Of a stretch of DNA of 64,000 bases, positions 1-8,287 are shown in pieces. The notes beneath the pieces are model-generated. The model saw nothing but the letters and a program-made list of their open reading frames with translations. It had not been told where the DNA came from and ran no database searches. Position 1 is the first letter of the stretch; every line of letters begins with the position of its first letter. The DNA lies in the NCBI RefSeq assembly GCF_011602085.1, contig NZ_JAAONY010000001.1, positions 62,001 to 126,000 on the forward strand, written 5' to 3'. Source of the DNA: Pseudoteredinibacter isoporae (lineage in GTDB: Bacteria; Pseudomonadota; Gammaproteobacteria; Pseudomonadales; Cellvibrionaceae). Made by a program: the position numbers and the translations under genes.

Positions 1-605
1 ACTAAACGCAAAACACGATCGCCTTCCTGATGGCCGTAGTGATCGTTGTATTTTTTAAAGTAGTCAACATCAAGCAACACAATCGAATAGTAGCGCTGAT
101 AGCGCAACGCATTATTGTGGGTATACTGCAAATCCATTTCCATTGCGCGACGATTACCGATTCCCAAAAGAGAATCCTCCATGGACAAGGTTTGCAACTC
201 ATCCAACATGTTGAAATGCGCATCAAGAATATCGTTCTGACTGATCAAGCCCATCAAATATCCATCGGGGTCCACGACAGGAAGTTCACGAATATTGTGT
301 GACTGGGAAATTACAAACGCTTCTTTCAGGAGGGAACTGTAATGCACGGTAACCGGCGACGATGTCATTACATCCCCAGCGTGCATATCCGCAATGTTTT
401 TACCTTCAAGCTGATTGGCCGCAAGCACAGATACCAAATCGTTTTCGGTAATGATTCCTACCGGCTTATCGTCATCAATAACGATCAGACAAGGCGCCTT
501 CGCCTCAGTGATGGTTTGTAAAATATCTGGCAGCGAAGCACTGGGTTCGACCGTGACAAAGCCCATCGTCATATGACTTTGCACACTGGAGTCATTAAAT
601 TTCAT
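1..605 (-). CDS. CBS-pair/GGDEF diguanylate cyclase, 5' part
   Basis: The first 201 codons are in the window and the rest lies beyond the left edge. Residues about 10-65 and 75-130 form two CBS repeats (motifs VGIITENDLVSVL and MGLISQNDILDAH), which usually bind adenine nucleotides. A GGDEF-type domain begins near residue 140, with GIGNRRAMEMD and DVDYFKKYND (179-188) matching the start of diguanylate cyclase domains, including the metal-binding Asp. The GGDEF motif itself is not in the window, so activity cannot be judged. The ATG at 605 was chosen because no start lies further upstream in frame before the CBS fold; its ribosome binding site is weak. The likely role, inferred from the domains, is cytoplasmic c-di-GMP synthesis tuned by nucleotide binding to the CBS pair. 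Confidence 0.85.
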   Translation of the reverse strand, partial: MKFNDSSVQSHMTMGFVTVEPSASLPDILQTITEAKAPCLIVIDDDKPVGIITENDLVSVLAANQLEGKNIADMHAGDVMTSSPVTVHYSSLLKEAFVISQSHNIRELPVVDPDGYLMGLISQNDILDAHFNMLDELQTLSMEDSLLGIGNRRAMEMDLQYTHNNALRYQRYYSIVLLDVDYFKKYNDHYGHQEGDRVLRL

Positions 606-1102
606 AGTCGTTTGTTATTGAGAACGTAGTTTCAGCTTCTATCGATTGTAGGAAGCAGCCCTATGGACCTGTCCCTGCCCTGTTTTTCCCTGTCGTTGTC
701 GCCCAATTAAAGCCGGCGAGCCCTCATACTATTAATCGAAACTGCATTAATGACTGATTGTGATGGCCAGGCAATGTCAAACCTTACCTTTAAAGTATCG
801 ACCAACAGAAAGTGTTTGCCAGTTTCAATTCGAAATAAAAAACTGGAAATCCAAACTTCATTCTCAGGCGATAAATCTGCCTCACCGCAGTTGAATGCCC
901 GCCCTGATATCCGGGAATGGGCTCATCAACACAAGGCTTTGCTATGGAGATAATTGTTCGGGCAACTGCTTAAAAGAATAGATCAAAATGATGCTTTTGC
1001 TAAGTCAATAAAAAAGCTTTCTGACGAAATGAACGGATAAATTGAGTCATTTTGTCACCTTAAATATAAGGCGACACGGCAATCATCCTAAAACCTGAGC
1101 AT
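606..1102. other. intergenic stretch, no gene seen
   Basis: About 500 bases separate the CBS-GGDEF gene from the end of cobQ. The only reading frame of note, 750-953 on the plus strand, has no good ribosome binding site and no recognisable motif. No strong terminator hairpin follows cobQ. The promoter of the CBS-GGDEF gene should lie in the first 100-150 bases, but no clear -35/-10 pair was found. Confidence 0.5.
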
Positions 1103-2623
1103 TTATAGGGATAACAACTCACGTCCGGCAGCACGCTCCATGAGGGCTTCTTTTGTGCTGTCGGCCAAGCGCTGTATTTGCGCCTCGCGGTATAACTGAT
1201 AATCAAACGGCTGGATATCCTGAAGGCCCGCCCATCGCAACACATAATTCATGGCCGCATCCTGCTGAAACAAACCATGCAAATAAGTGGCGAGAATTTG
1301 CCCATTTTTTGAAATGTAGCCCTCCTTTTGCAGAGAACCCTTCTTGTCGAGCGCCTCAAGGTCAAGAAAGCTTTGTTGCAAACCTGGGCCCGAACTTTGT
1401 CCCATATGAATTTCATAACCGCTAACGAAGCAATCGGTTCCGGTTATTTTTCCTGTGCGGTTCAGTAGCGTTTTTTCCGCAGCCAGCACCGTTTCCATGT
1501 CGATGTACCCCAGCCCTTCACTGAACCCCGCCTCGCCTTCCACCGCGAAAGGATCATGAATACTTCTCCCCAGCATTTGATAACCTCCGCAAATGCCCAT
1601 CAGTTTGCCACCGTAACGCAAGTGACGGGATATTTTTTTATCCCAAACTTCTGACATTAAGTAAGCCAGATCGGAACGAACCGATTTGGAGCCCGGAATA
1701 ATCAGCAGGTCGCAGGCCGGAAGGTCATCGGCCAGATCGACAAACTGCAGCTCAACCTGGGGATGCAGTGCGAGAGGATCAAAATCTGTATGGTTGGAAA
1801 TTTTAGGCAGCACCAACACCGCCACTTGCAAACACCGGGAGGCACTTTGGGCTTTGCTTTTGATCTCAATCGCGTCTTCAGCCTCAAGGTGAAAATGGTG
1901 CAGGTAAGGCAGCACAGCCAATACCGGCTTGGAGGTGCGCTTTTCAAGCCACTGCAGCCCGGGTTCCAACAAAGCGATATCCCCGCGGAAGCGATTGATC
2001 ACAAAGCCCACCACTCGATCTTGCTCCGAGGCACTCAGCAGCTCAAGGGTTCCCACCAAATGAGCAAAGACACCCCCCTTATCGATATCAGCGATAATAA
2101 TCACCGGACAATCGACAGCTTCAGCAAATCCCATATTAGCGATATCACCTTCGCGCAGATTAATTTCCGCCGGGCTACCTGCGCCCTCAACAAACACTGA
2201 CGGATACCTGGCGCTCAATCGCTCAAACGAGTCCAGGACAGCGTGTTTCGCGGTTTTCTTATAGTGGTGATAATCCAGTGCCTGCATATTGCCGATGGAT
2301 TGCCCCTGGATAATCACCTGGGCACCGGTATCGCTGCTGGGCTTGAGCAACACAGGATTCATGTCTGTATGAGGCTCCAGGCGCGCAGCCTGGGCCTGAA
2401 CGGCCTGCGCTCGTCCGATTTCCCCGCCGTCTTCACTGACGGCGCTGTTCAAGGCCATGTTCTGTGGTTTGAAAGGCGCGACCGCTTTGCCCATATCACT
2501 GAAGATACGACACAGAGCTGCGACCAGTGTGCTCTTTCCGGCATCGGACGTTGTGCCTTGAACCATAACAGCTCTGGCACGAAAGCGTTGGAGATCCAAA
2601 TTCAAAACCGGTTTACCACTCAA
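1103..2623 (-). CDS. cobQ: cobyric acid synthase (CobQ/CbiP)
   Basis: Uses glutamine and ATP to amidate adenosylcobyrinic acid a,c-diamide at the b, d, e and g side chains, giving adenosylcobyric acid, in the late aerobic or anaerobic B12 pathway. The N-terminal half is a dethiobiotin-synthetase-like ATP-binding domain with the P-loop [10 protein letters not shown] (residues 23-32). The C-terminal half is a class I glutamine amidotransferase with Cys345 ([10 protein letters not shown]) and His449 (YLHGLF). The length of about 500 residues is normal. The start is unsure: a TTG at 2623 overlaps the end of cobO by 11 bases and would allow translational coupling, while the first ATG is at 2566, immediately before the P-loop. 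It is the last gene of the riboswitch-controlled operon. No other corrin-pathway gene follows. Confidence 0.93.
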   Translation of the reverse strand: MSGKPVLNLDLQRFRARAVMVQGTTSDAGKSTLVAALCRIFSDMGKAVAPFKPQNMALNSAVSEDGGEIGRAQAVQAQAARLEPHTDMNPVLLKPSSDTGAQVIIQGQSIGNMQALDYHHYKKTAKHAVLDSFERLSARYPSVFVEGAGSPAEINLREGDIANMGFAEAVDCPVIIIADIDKGGVFAHLVGTLELLSASEQDRVVGFVINRFRGDIALLEPGLQWLEKRTSKPVLAVLPYLHHFHLEAEDAIEIKSKAQSASRCLQVAVLVLPKISNHTDFDPLALHPQVELQFVDLADDLPACDLLIIPGSKSVRSDLAYLMSEVWDKKISRHLRYGGKLMGICGGYQMLGRSIHDPFAVEGEAGFSEGLGYIDMETVLAAEKTLLNRTGKITGTDCFVSGYEIHMGQSSGPGLQQSFLDLEALDKKGSLQKEGYISKNGQILATYLHGLFQQDAAMNYVLRWAGLQDIQPFDYQLYREAQIQRLADSTKEALMERAAGRELLSL

Positions 2624-3215
2624 TGCCTTTTTGCGCCTTAATTCCCGCCTGAAAGGCGTGCTTCACGGCTTTGATTTCACTGTAAGTATCACAGGCATCC
2701 TGAAGGTATTTCTTGGCGCCACGACCGGTGATAATCACACTTTGTTGCACCGGGCGATTGGCGATGGCTTCCAGCACTTCATTTTTGTCCAGCCACTTGT
2801 AGTTCAGGGCGTAAGTCATTTCATCAAAGAGAACAAGATGAAGCTCAGGGTTTTGCAACATCGCTTTGGCTTTTTCCCAGACCTGCTCCGCAGCCTGTTT
2901 ATCCTTTTCATCATCCTGGGTTTCCCAGGTAAAGCCCGTTCCCATCACATGAAACTCAACGTCGGGCATATGCTCAAGCATATTTCGCTCGCCGCATTCC
3001 CAGGCACCTTTAATAAACTGAACGACACCGACTTTGTAGCCGTGCCCAAGCGCACGCAAAGCCGTACCGAAACCCGAACTGCTTTTACCCTTGCCATCAC
3101 CACTGAGCACAATAAAAACGCCCTTGTCTTCTTGAGCTCTGGCAATACCTGCATCCACAATTTCCTTGCGTTGCTGCATACGCTCTTTGTGTCGTTGTCG
3201 TTTTTCTTCCGTCAT
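2613..3215 (-). CDS. cobO: cob(I)yrinic acid a,c-diamide adenosyltransferase
   Basis: Transfers the 5'-deoxyadenosyl group of ATP to the reduced cobalt of corrinoids, both in salvage and in de novo synthesis (CobO/BtuR/CobA family). The 200-residue length is typical. The P-loop [10 protein letters not shown] lies at about residues 39-48, and [24 protein letters not shown] and [10 protein letters not shown] are family signatures. The basic, Gln/Arg-rich N terminus is also usual. It begins 3 bases after the btuF stop and its end overlaps the cobQ frame, so it is co-translated with its neighbours. Next to a B12 transporter it most likely adenosylates imported cobalamin or cobinamide. Confidence 0.95.
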   Translation of the reverse strand: MTEEKRQRHKERMQQRKEIVDAGIARAQEDKGVFIVLSGDGKGKSSSGFGTALRALGHGYKVGVVQFIKGAWECGERNMLEHMPDVEFHVMGTGFTWETQDDEKDKQAAEQVWEKAKAMLQNPELHLVLFDEMTYALNYKWLDKNEVLEAIANRPVQQSVIITGRGAKKYLQDACDTYSEIKAVKHAFQAGIKAQKGIEW

Positions 3216-3218
3216 GAT

Positions 3219-4112
3219 CTAAATCTCTTGTTGTTTGCTGCGGACCTGAGCCAATTGCTTGCAGAGAATTTCGGCCCCCTGCAGCAAACGGGGCGTATGC
3301 CGTTGAATCAGATCTGGAGGTACGAAGTACAACTGATCTTTTTTCACTGCTTGAAGATTAGGCCATGCCTTCCAATCATCAAGCCATTTCGGCCTCGACG
3401 CATCGGTGCCACTGGCGACAATCACTTCCGGATCACGCCTTAGCACCGTTTCAACGCTCACCTTAGGGGCTACTGCGGGTGCATCCCCAAACACATTTTT
3501 ACCGCCGCACAGTTTGATGACATCACTCACAATGCTCTGGTCACTGAGGGTTTGCAGGGGCTGATTCCAGACTTGATAGAATACCGTCACCGGGCTTTGG
3601 GATTGATAGCGCTGGCGAAGTTTGTTCAACTTTTGTTGATATTGTTTTGCAGCCGACAGTCCCTCTCTGTGGCCACTGATTCTGGCTACATCGTTCATCA
3701 GCTTGGCAATGTCTGAAAGGCTTTTCGGTTCCGAGCGATACACTCTGAAACCAAGATCTTCCAGTTTGCGAAGGCTCTTTGCCGGATTGCCACTGCCCCA
3801 GGCTAAGATCAGATCAGGCTGCAAGCGGGCAATGGCTTCTACATTAATGGTGGCAAAATTTCCAACACGAGGAATGTTTTTTGCCGCTTCCGGGAAATCA
3901 CTGTAAGACACTGCCGCCACCAGTTTATCGCCTACCCCCACCGCATAAGCGATTTCCACCAGATGCGGCGCCAAAGCGACAATACGCTTGGCAGGTTTCT
4001 CAGCCAACTCAACATTAGCTTGATGAGCAGTGTCTACGTTGTTTCCAGCATTGGCCGTAAAAGCACAGGCCAAAAGCACCCACAAGAGAACAACAGGAAC
4101 GGTCTTTTTCAT
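3219..4112 (-). CDS. btuF: periplasmic cobalamin-binding protein BtuF
   Basis: Substrate-binding protein of the B12 ABC importer, which takes corrinoid from the periplasm to BtuCD. The ATG at 4112 gives 297 residues with a clear signal peptide (MKKTVPVVLLWVLLACAFTA, cleaved after about residue 22) and has a purine-rich TAAGGTTTTGGAAG upstream. A longer frame reaching 4148 would put the signal peptide 12 residues inside and run into btuD, so it was not used. The mature part has the class III (TroA/BtuF-like) pattern: RIVALAPHLVEIAYAVG, then YSDFPEAAKNIPRVG, then EAIARLQPDLILAW. It lies 13 bases after btuD and 3 bases before cobO. Family and context support cobalamin rather than heme or iron as ligand. 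Confidence 0.88.
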   Translation of the reverse strand: MKKTVPVVLLWVLLACAFTANAGNNVDTAHQANVELAEKPAKRIVALAPHLVEIAYAVGVGDKLVAAVSYSDFPEAAKNIPRVGNFATINVEAIARLQPDLILAWGSGNPAKSLRKLEDLGFRVYRSEPKSLSDIAKLMNDVARISGHREGLSAAKQYQQKLNKLRQRYQSQSPVTVFYQVWNQPLQTLSDQSIVSDVIKLCGGKNVFGDAPAVAPKVSVETVLRRDPEVIVASGTDASRPKWLDDWKAWPNLQAVKKDQLYFVPPDLIQRHTPRLLQGAEILCKQLAQVRSKQQEI

Positions 4113-4125
4113 CGCTTCCAAAACC

Positions 4126-4935
4126 TTACATAATGACCATGGGAACATTCTTCTCTGGATGAGCGGAGTAATGCAGCTTCACTCCATAAACCGATTCCAG
4201 CAAACCACTCTCAACAACTTCCCAAGGCGAGCCATTGGCGTACAAACGCCCTTCATGCATCAACAATATTCTGTCCGCATACTGAAAAGCCAGATTCAGA
4301 TCGTGCAAAACCATTAGTACCACGGCATTGTCATCCGTGCGTTTTCTGCAGTAGTCCAACAGAATTTTCTGGTGGCTTAAATCGAGACAGTTATTCGGTT
4401 CATCCAGAAGAATATAGTTAGGGCGACCTTCTTCTGCAGGCCATGATTGCGTAAACACCCTGGCCAACTGACATCGCTGTTGCTCACCACCGGACAGCTG
4501 AGTATAAGTTCGGTCTCGAAATTCATAGCAATCCGTGGCTTTCATCGCCTGCTCACAAATTTCCTGATCGGCTTGATAACCGAGAGAAAATGGCATTCGG
4601 CCCATTGCAACCACCTGCTCGACGGTAAATGGAAAGTTAAGCCGGCTGTGTTGTGACAACACGGATATATGCGCAGCCCTCTGATCCAAACTCATCTCCG
4701 CAAGACGCTGCTCATGCAGAATCAGTTCACCATGATCAGGCGAGTACTCGCCTGCCAGCAGACGCAGCAAACTGCTTTTGCCCGCTCCGTTAGGGCCAAT
4801 AATCACCACCAGTTCGCCCGCACAGGCTGAAAAGCTGACGGGTTTTAAGACTCGCTGCCCGCCTAAGCTCAGGCAAACCTCACGAGCTTCAAGGCAGGCA
4901 AACGCCTGATCCAGAGATGGAAATCGAAGCTTCAT
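4126..4935 (-). CDS. btuD: cobalamin ABC transporter ATPase
   Basis: ATP-hydrolysing subunit of the BtuCDF importer, on the inner face of the membrane. Walker A is GPNGAGKSS (residues 47-55), the ABC signature is LSGGEQQR, and Walker B with the catalytic Glu is ILLDEPNNCLDL, followed by the switch His in LHDLNLAFQY. At 269 residues it belongs to the FecE/BtuD/HmuV family of iron-siderophore, heme and B12 importers. By sequence alone it resembles heme-type HmuV as much as enteric BtuD; the cobalamin assignment rests on the riboswitch, BtuB-type receptor and cobO/cobQ in the same operon. It starts 67 bases after btuC. Confidence 0.85.
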   Translation of the reverse strand: MKLRFPSLDQAFACLEAREVCLSLGGQRVLKPVSFSACAGELVVIIGPNGAGKSSLLRLLAGEYSPDHGELILHEQRLAEMSLDQRAAHISVLSQHSRLNFPFTVEQVVAMGRMPFSLGYQADQEICEQAMKATDCYEFRDRTYTQLSGGEQQRCQLARVFTQSWPAEEGRPNYILLDEPNNCLDLSHQKILLDYCRKRTDDNAVVLMVLHDLNLAFQYADRILLMHEGRLYANGSPWEVVESGLLESVYGVKLHYSAHPEKNVPMVIM

Positions 4936-5002
4936 GCCGAAATACTCTTCATAAGCCAGACCACATCAAAAGGGCACAAGGACGAGAACAATATAAGAAT
5001 CG

Positions 5003-6016
5003 TCACAGCAGTTGATTCCGCTTTATCCGCAACAATACAAGGAAAAACGGTGCGCCCATAATTGCGGTAATCACGCCAACAGGTAATTCAGAAGGCGCCA
5101 ATACCGTGCGCGCCAATGTGTCAGCTATCAGCAGTAACAGAGCACCACCCAATGCCGATGCCAATAAAAGATAACGGTGATCCGGTCCGATAATCAAACG
5201 CATAATATGCGGCACAACCAAACCGACAAAGCCAATGGTTCCTGCCATGGCCACCGACAATCCCACACCGGCGGCGATTGCAATGACAATGTGTACTTTC
5301 AAACGCTGGACGTCCACCCCCAGGTGTCGAGCTTCTGATTCACCCAGCAATAGTGCATTGAGTTTCATTGCTTGTTTCTGCAAGACAATCAACAGCAGCA
5401 ACAGCACCACAGCCAGCGCCGCCCTCTGGCCACCACTGCTACCAGCCAGGCTGCCCATTTGCCACAAACTGATTCTGCGAAGCTGGGCATTACTGGACGC
5501 AAACTCACTGAAGCTGCTGACGGCGGCTGCAAATGCGGTCACCGCAATGCCGGCCAACAGCATCATAGCTACCGAAGTACCATTTTCATTATTCGCTAGT
5601 CGATACACTAAAACGCTGGCCAACATCCCGCCAATAAACGCCGCGATGGCCACGATGGTTACTGAGGCAACCTGCGCAAAAAGCAGATAGAAAAAAACAA
5701 TGCAGAGGCTTGCTCCCATGGCAGCACCGGCACTGACACCGATGAGGCTGGGATCAGCAAGGGGGTTACGAAACAGCCCCTGGCTGGCAGTCCCGCAGAC
5801 CGCCAGACAGGCGCCAATCAACAGCGCAAGAATAACTCTTGGCAGACGGATATCCCTGATAATTTGCTGTTCAATATTATCGGCTTGGCCAAGGAGCGCA
5901 GCAAAGGCATCTTTGAATGAGGAAAACTCTGCTCCAACACACAGCGCAAGAACGACGGTCGGCAGCAGGGAGCAGGCCAATACGGCCATCAGCTTGTATT
6001 TTGATGTCGCTGACAT
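5003..6016 (-). CDS. btuC: cobalamin ABC transporter permease
   Basis: FecCD/BtuC-type membrane subunit of the B12 importer, with about ten predicted transmembrane helices in 337 residues. Family motifs include IRLPRVILALLIGACLAVCG, LFRNPLADPSLIGVSAGAAM and GFVGLVVPHIMRLIIGPDHR near the coupling helix, and ELPVGVITAIMGAPFFLVLL at the end. The ATG at 6016 follows a GGTGGGGGGAG ribosome binding site; an in-frame GTG at 6028 is possible but would overlap that site. It starts about 25 bases after the btuB stop, consistent with the same transcript. Confidence 0.9.
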   Translation of the reverse strand: MSATSKYKLMAVLACSLLPTVVLALCVGAEFSSFKDAFAALLGQADNIEQQIIRDIRLPRVILALLIGACLAVCGTASQGLFRNPLADPSLIGVSAGAAMGASLCIVFFYLLFAQVASVTIVAIAAFIGGMLASVLVYRLANNENGTSVAMMLLAGIAVTAFAAAVSSFSEFASSNAQLRRISLWQMGSLAGSSGGQRAALAVVLLLLLIVLQKQAMKLNALLLGESEARHLGVDVQRLKVHIVIAIAAGVGLSVAMAGTIGFVGLVVPHIMRLIIGPDHRYLLLASALGGALLLLIADTLARTVLAPSELPVGVITAIMGAPFFLVLLRIKRNQLL

Positions 6017-6041
6017 CGCTCCCCCCACCTAATACCCTGAG

Positions 6042-7886
6042 TTAAAAACTCAATTTTACCCCAGCATAGGCCGCAGACCCACTTGTGTAATAAGTCGGAA
6101 TCTCTTGATAGTTTTCATCAAGGGCATTCTCAATGCGCAGGTACACATCCAACTGTTCGGTTGCAGACCAACGTACAGATGCATCCAGAACCTGGTAATC
6201 TTCGATATCCACAGAGATGTCACGCTGACCCGAGACATGGCGGAGGTTTGCCGACAACTCGATACGAGCCTCGACGAACTCATAGCTGCCACCGAGGTTG
6301 AACAATACACGTGGGCGGCGAAGACGCTGCTCACGCTGACCATTTGAATTCGGAACGGTCTGGGTATCGTTATAAGTGGCGTTACTGTATACCTCAACGT
6401 TTTCACTGAGGTTCTGACGATAGCTCAGCTCGACACCCTTGGAGTTGCTGTCACCGTTCTCTTGCAAATAACCACTAAAGGATTGCAGGTCAAAAAAGAT
6501 CTCGTTTTCAACTTCCTGATCGAAATACACCAGTTCCAGTTGACCACCACCGGCCAAAAACAACTGGGCACCGATATCAAAACTGCGGGTATTTTCTTCT
6601 TTCAGGTTCACCGCCAGAATGGAGTCGGGTGCGAAAGGACGGCGATTATAAGCCAGCTCCGACAAACTCGGCGCGCGGAAACCCGTGCCCCAGGTTGTTT
6701 TCAGTTTCAGCTCACCCAAAGCGGTTGGGATAAAATAGGCTGCTCCCAAACGATAGCTGTTGTGTTTGCCGAAATCTTCATTGTCGTCATGGCGAATGCC
6801 GGCATTCAAAAACAATTGCTCCTGAGCCTGCCACTGCCAATCAACATACGCAGAATCCTGATCGCGTTCGTTGTTGTTCAGCTGATCCGTTTGGGTTTCA
6901 CGCTCGGCACCGAAAACCAGGGTATGCGCTTTGTTATCCCAGGCCCCCAGGTATTGCCAGGTTTCAATATCACCCTTGGCTTTGGAGCCAAAGGTGGCGA
7001 TGTTTTCGCGCTCGGTTTCACTGTTGCTGTAGGCGACTTCATGTTGCCAATCATCGCTTTTCTTACTCACCGCCACGCGACCGGAACGCTGCTCATAGTC
7101 GGAGAAGTTAACATGGTTACTGGTCGCGCTGAATCCGTCATAACCGGCCCGGCTATCGACATCGCGCAAAGTTGCCGCAACACGCCAGCCATCGCCAAAA
7201 TTCAAACCCGCATGAACATGAGCGGTGGTGTTTTCATAGCCGTCCAATTCGCCGCTGCTATCAACTGTGCGGGCATTGAATCCATCGGTGTCCTGGCGGG
7301 AAATTGCCGCGCTGATATCACCGGCTTCTTCTTTATAGGAAATATTCGCCGCCCAGTTTTGCGTGCTGTAACGACCGGCTTCCGTGCTTAAGCCACCGTG
7401 CAAACCTTCACGCTGGGGTTGACTGCTGATGCGAACAACACCACCCGCATCAGCGCCGTATACCAGCCCCTGAGCACCACGCAAAATTTCCACTCGCTGG
7501 ATGCCGGCACTGTTGATTTGCTGTATCTGTGGGCCTATCTGGGTACCGGTCGGGTCGGCCACATCAATACCATCGATGTACACTTTGGTTCGATAACCTT
7601 CCTCACCCCGAATACGCAGGGCGGATACTTTACCGGGACCACCCGCATTGCTGACATTGATCGCCGGCTCGTTGCGCAACACATCCATCAAACTGGCGTG
7701 ACCACGACGCTCGATTTGCTCAGCGGTAATAATGCTGATCGCTGCGGACTGCTGCTTCAGGGGCATTTCAATGCGGTTGCCAACCACCACGATTTCTTCG
7801 ATTTTACTTTCTGCTGTGGCGTTAACGCTTAAGCCAATGGCAACGGCTAACAAAGATTTGGCCGTTAAATGATTTGAATTGTTCAC
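6042..7886 (-). CDS. btuB: TonB-dependent vitamin B12 receptor BtuB
   Basis: Outer-membrane 22-stranded receptor that imports cobalamin with energy from TonB-ExbBD. The 614-residue length matches enteric BtuB. A signal peptide (about residues 1-25) is followed by a TonB-box-like EEIVVVGNR. The plug domain runs about 40-150, with AISIITAEQIERRG, VSALRIRGEEGYRTKVYIDG and RVEILRGAQGLVYGADAGGV. The barrel ends in AAYAGVKLSF, with a terminal Phe as expected for Bam-dependent insertion. Translation starts at a GTG preceded by GAGG eight bases upstream. A cobalamin riboswitch lies in its leader, so expression should fall when B12 is plentiful. It heads the operon, which continues through btuC, btuD and btuF to cobO and cobQ. 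Confidence 0.93.
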   Translation of the reverse strand: MNNSNHLTAKSLLAVAIGLSVNATAESKIEEIVVVGNRIEMPLKQQSAAISIITAEQIERRGHASLMDVLRNEPAINVSNAGGPGKVSALRIRGEEGYRTKVYIDGIDVADPTGTQIGPQIQQINSAGIQRVEILRGAQGLVYGADAGGVVRISSQPQREGLHGGLSTEAGRYSTQNWAANISYKEEAGDISAAISRQDTDGFNARTVDSSGELDGYENTTAHVHAGLNFGDGWRVAATLRDVDSRAGYDGFSATSNHVNFSDYEQRSGRVAVSKKSDDWQHEVAYSNSETERENIATFGSKAKGDIETWQYLGAWDNKAHTLVFGAERETQTDQLNNNERDQDSAYVDWQWQAQEQLFLNAGIRHDDNEDFGKHNSYRLGAAYFIPTALGELKLKTTWGTGFRAPSLSELAYNRRPFAPDSILAVNLKEENTRSFDIGAQLFLAGGGQLELVYFDQEVENEIFFDLQSFSGYLQENGDSNSKGVELSYRQNLSENVEVYSNATYNDTQTVPNSNGQREQRLRRPRVLFNLGGSYEFVEARIELSANLRHVSGQRDISVDIEDYQVLDASVRWSATEQLDVYLRIENALDENYQEIPTYYTSGSAAYAGVKLSF

Positions 7887-7984
7887 TATGGTTCCTCAAT
7901 CAAGATGACAGACTGAGGGAGGGACGGGTGCGCACAAGGGCTCGAACATCGAATTTAAACGGCATCAGAGCGCTTATCACTCAC

Positions 7985-8007
7985 CGATAAAGCCCTCCGC
8001 TTCATCG
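7985..8007 (-). promoter_or_regulatory. hairpin after the B12 aptamer, GGAGG loop
   Basis: A 9-bp stem (CGATGAAGC pairing with GCTTTATCG, one G-U pair) with the loop GGAGG lies just downstream of the aptamer on the transcribed strand. Closer to btuB, at 7915-7928, is the pyrimidine tract CCCGTCCCTCCCTC. That tract could pair either with the GGAGG loop or with the GAGG of the btuB ribosome binding site. This suggests a translation-type expression platform. The pairing is inference; the stem is visible in the sequence. Confidence 0.4.
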
Positions 8008-8021
8008 TTTTATAAACTTCT

Positions 8022-8179
8022 GCGAAGGCCGGTATCGGGCTTAGCGGTTTACACCGTTTCACCGTTGCGGGGGCAGCGCTGGAATCACCATTCTATAGAA
8101 ATGGCTCACCGAGCTTCCCGTTTAACCTGCCCAAACCCAAAGGGCTGGCAGGCACCTGTGCAGGGGGCGCACCTTACGC
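8022..8179 (-). promoter_or_regulatory. cobalamin riboswitch aptamer
   Basis: The transcript contains the conserved core of the AdoCbl/cobalamin class in the right order: TTAAACGGGAAGCTCGGTGA, then the B12-box core GCTGCCCCCGCAACGGT, then AAGCCCGATACCGGCC. The closing stem P1 can be formed by GCGTAAGG at the 5' end (8179 side) and CCTTCGC at the 3' end (8022-8028). It lies about 135 bases upstream of the btuB start. Cobalamin binding is expected to lower expression of the btuB-btuCDF-cobO-cobQ operon. Confidence 0.95.
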
Positions 8180-8201
8180 GGGCGCCCTATAAAGGTCAAG
8201 T

Positions 8202-8207
8202 ATTATA
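8202..8207 (-). promoter_or_regulatory. -10 box of the btuB operon promoter
   Basis: A perfect TATAAT on the minus strand sits about 22 bases upstream of the 5' end of the riboswitch aptamer, placing the start of transcription just before the aptamer. No good -35 hexamer is present at the usual spacing (GAAATG at 17 bases is poor). Confidence 0.55.
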
Positions 8208-8287
8208 CAGATACCCACTTAGCTCATTTCACGCTGAGCTTATATTGAATCAGCTCGAACAGATGAAACCCATGGGTTTTACCGCTT

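Noticed and set aside
750-953. A 67-codon plus-strand reading frame in the gap left of cobQ
   Set aside because: No ribosome binding site, no recognisable motif, odd composition; most likely chance.
3219-6016. Heme or siderophore import as the role of the btuCDF-like genes
   Set aside because: The ATPase resembles HmuV, but the cobalamin riboswitch, the 614-residue BtuB-type receptor and cobO/cobQ in the same operon favour B12.
8266-8279. Palindrome AAACCCATGGGTTT after ilvA
   Set aside because: It has no loop and no T-run, so it is not a believable terminator; an operator role has no support.
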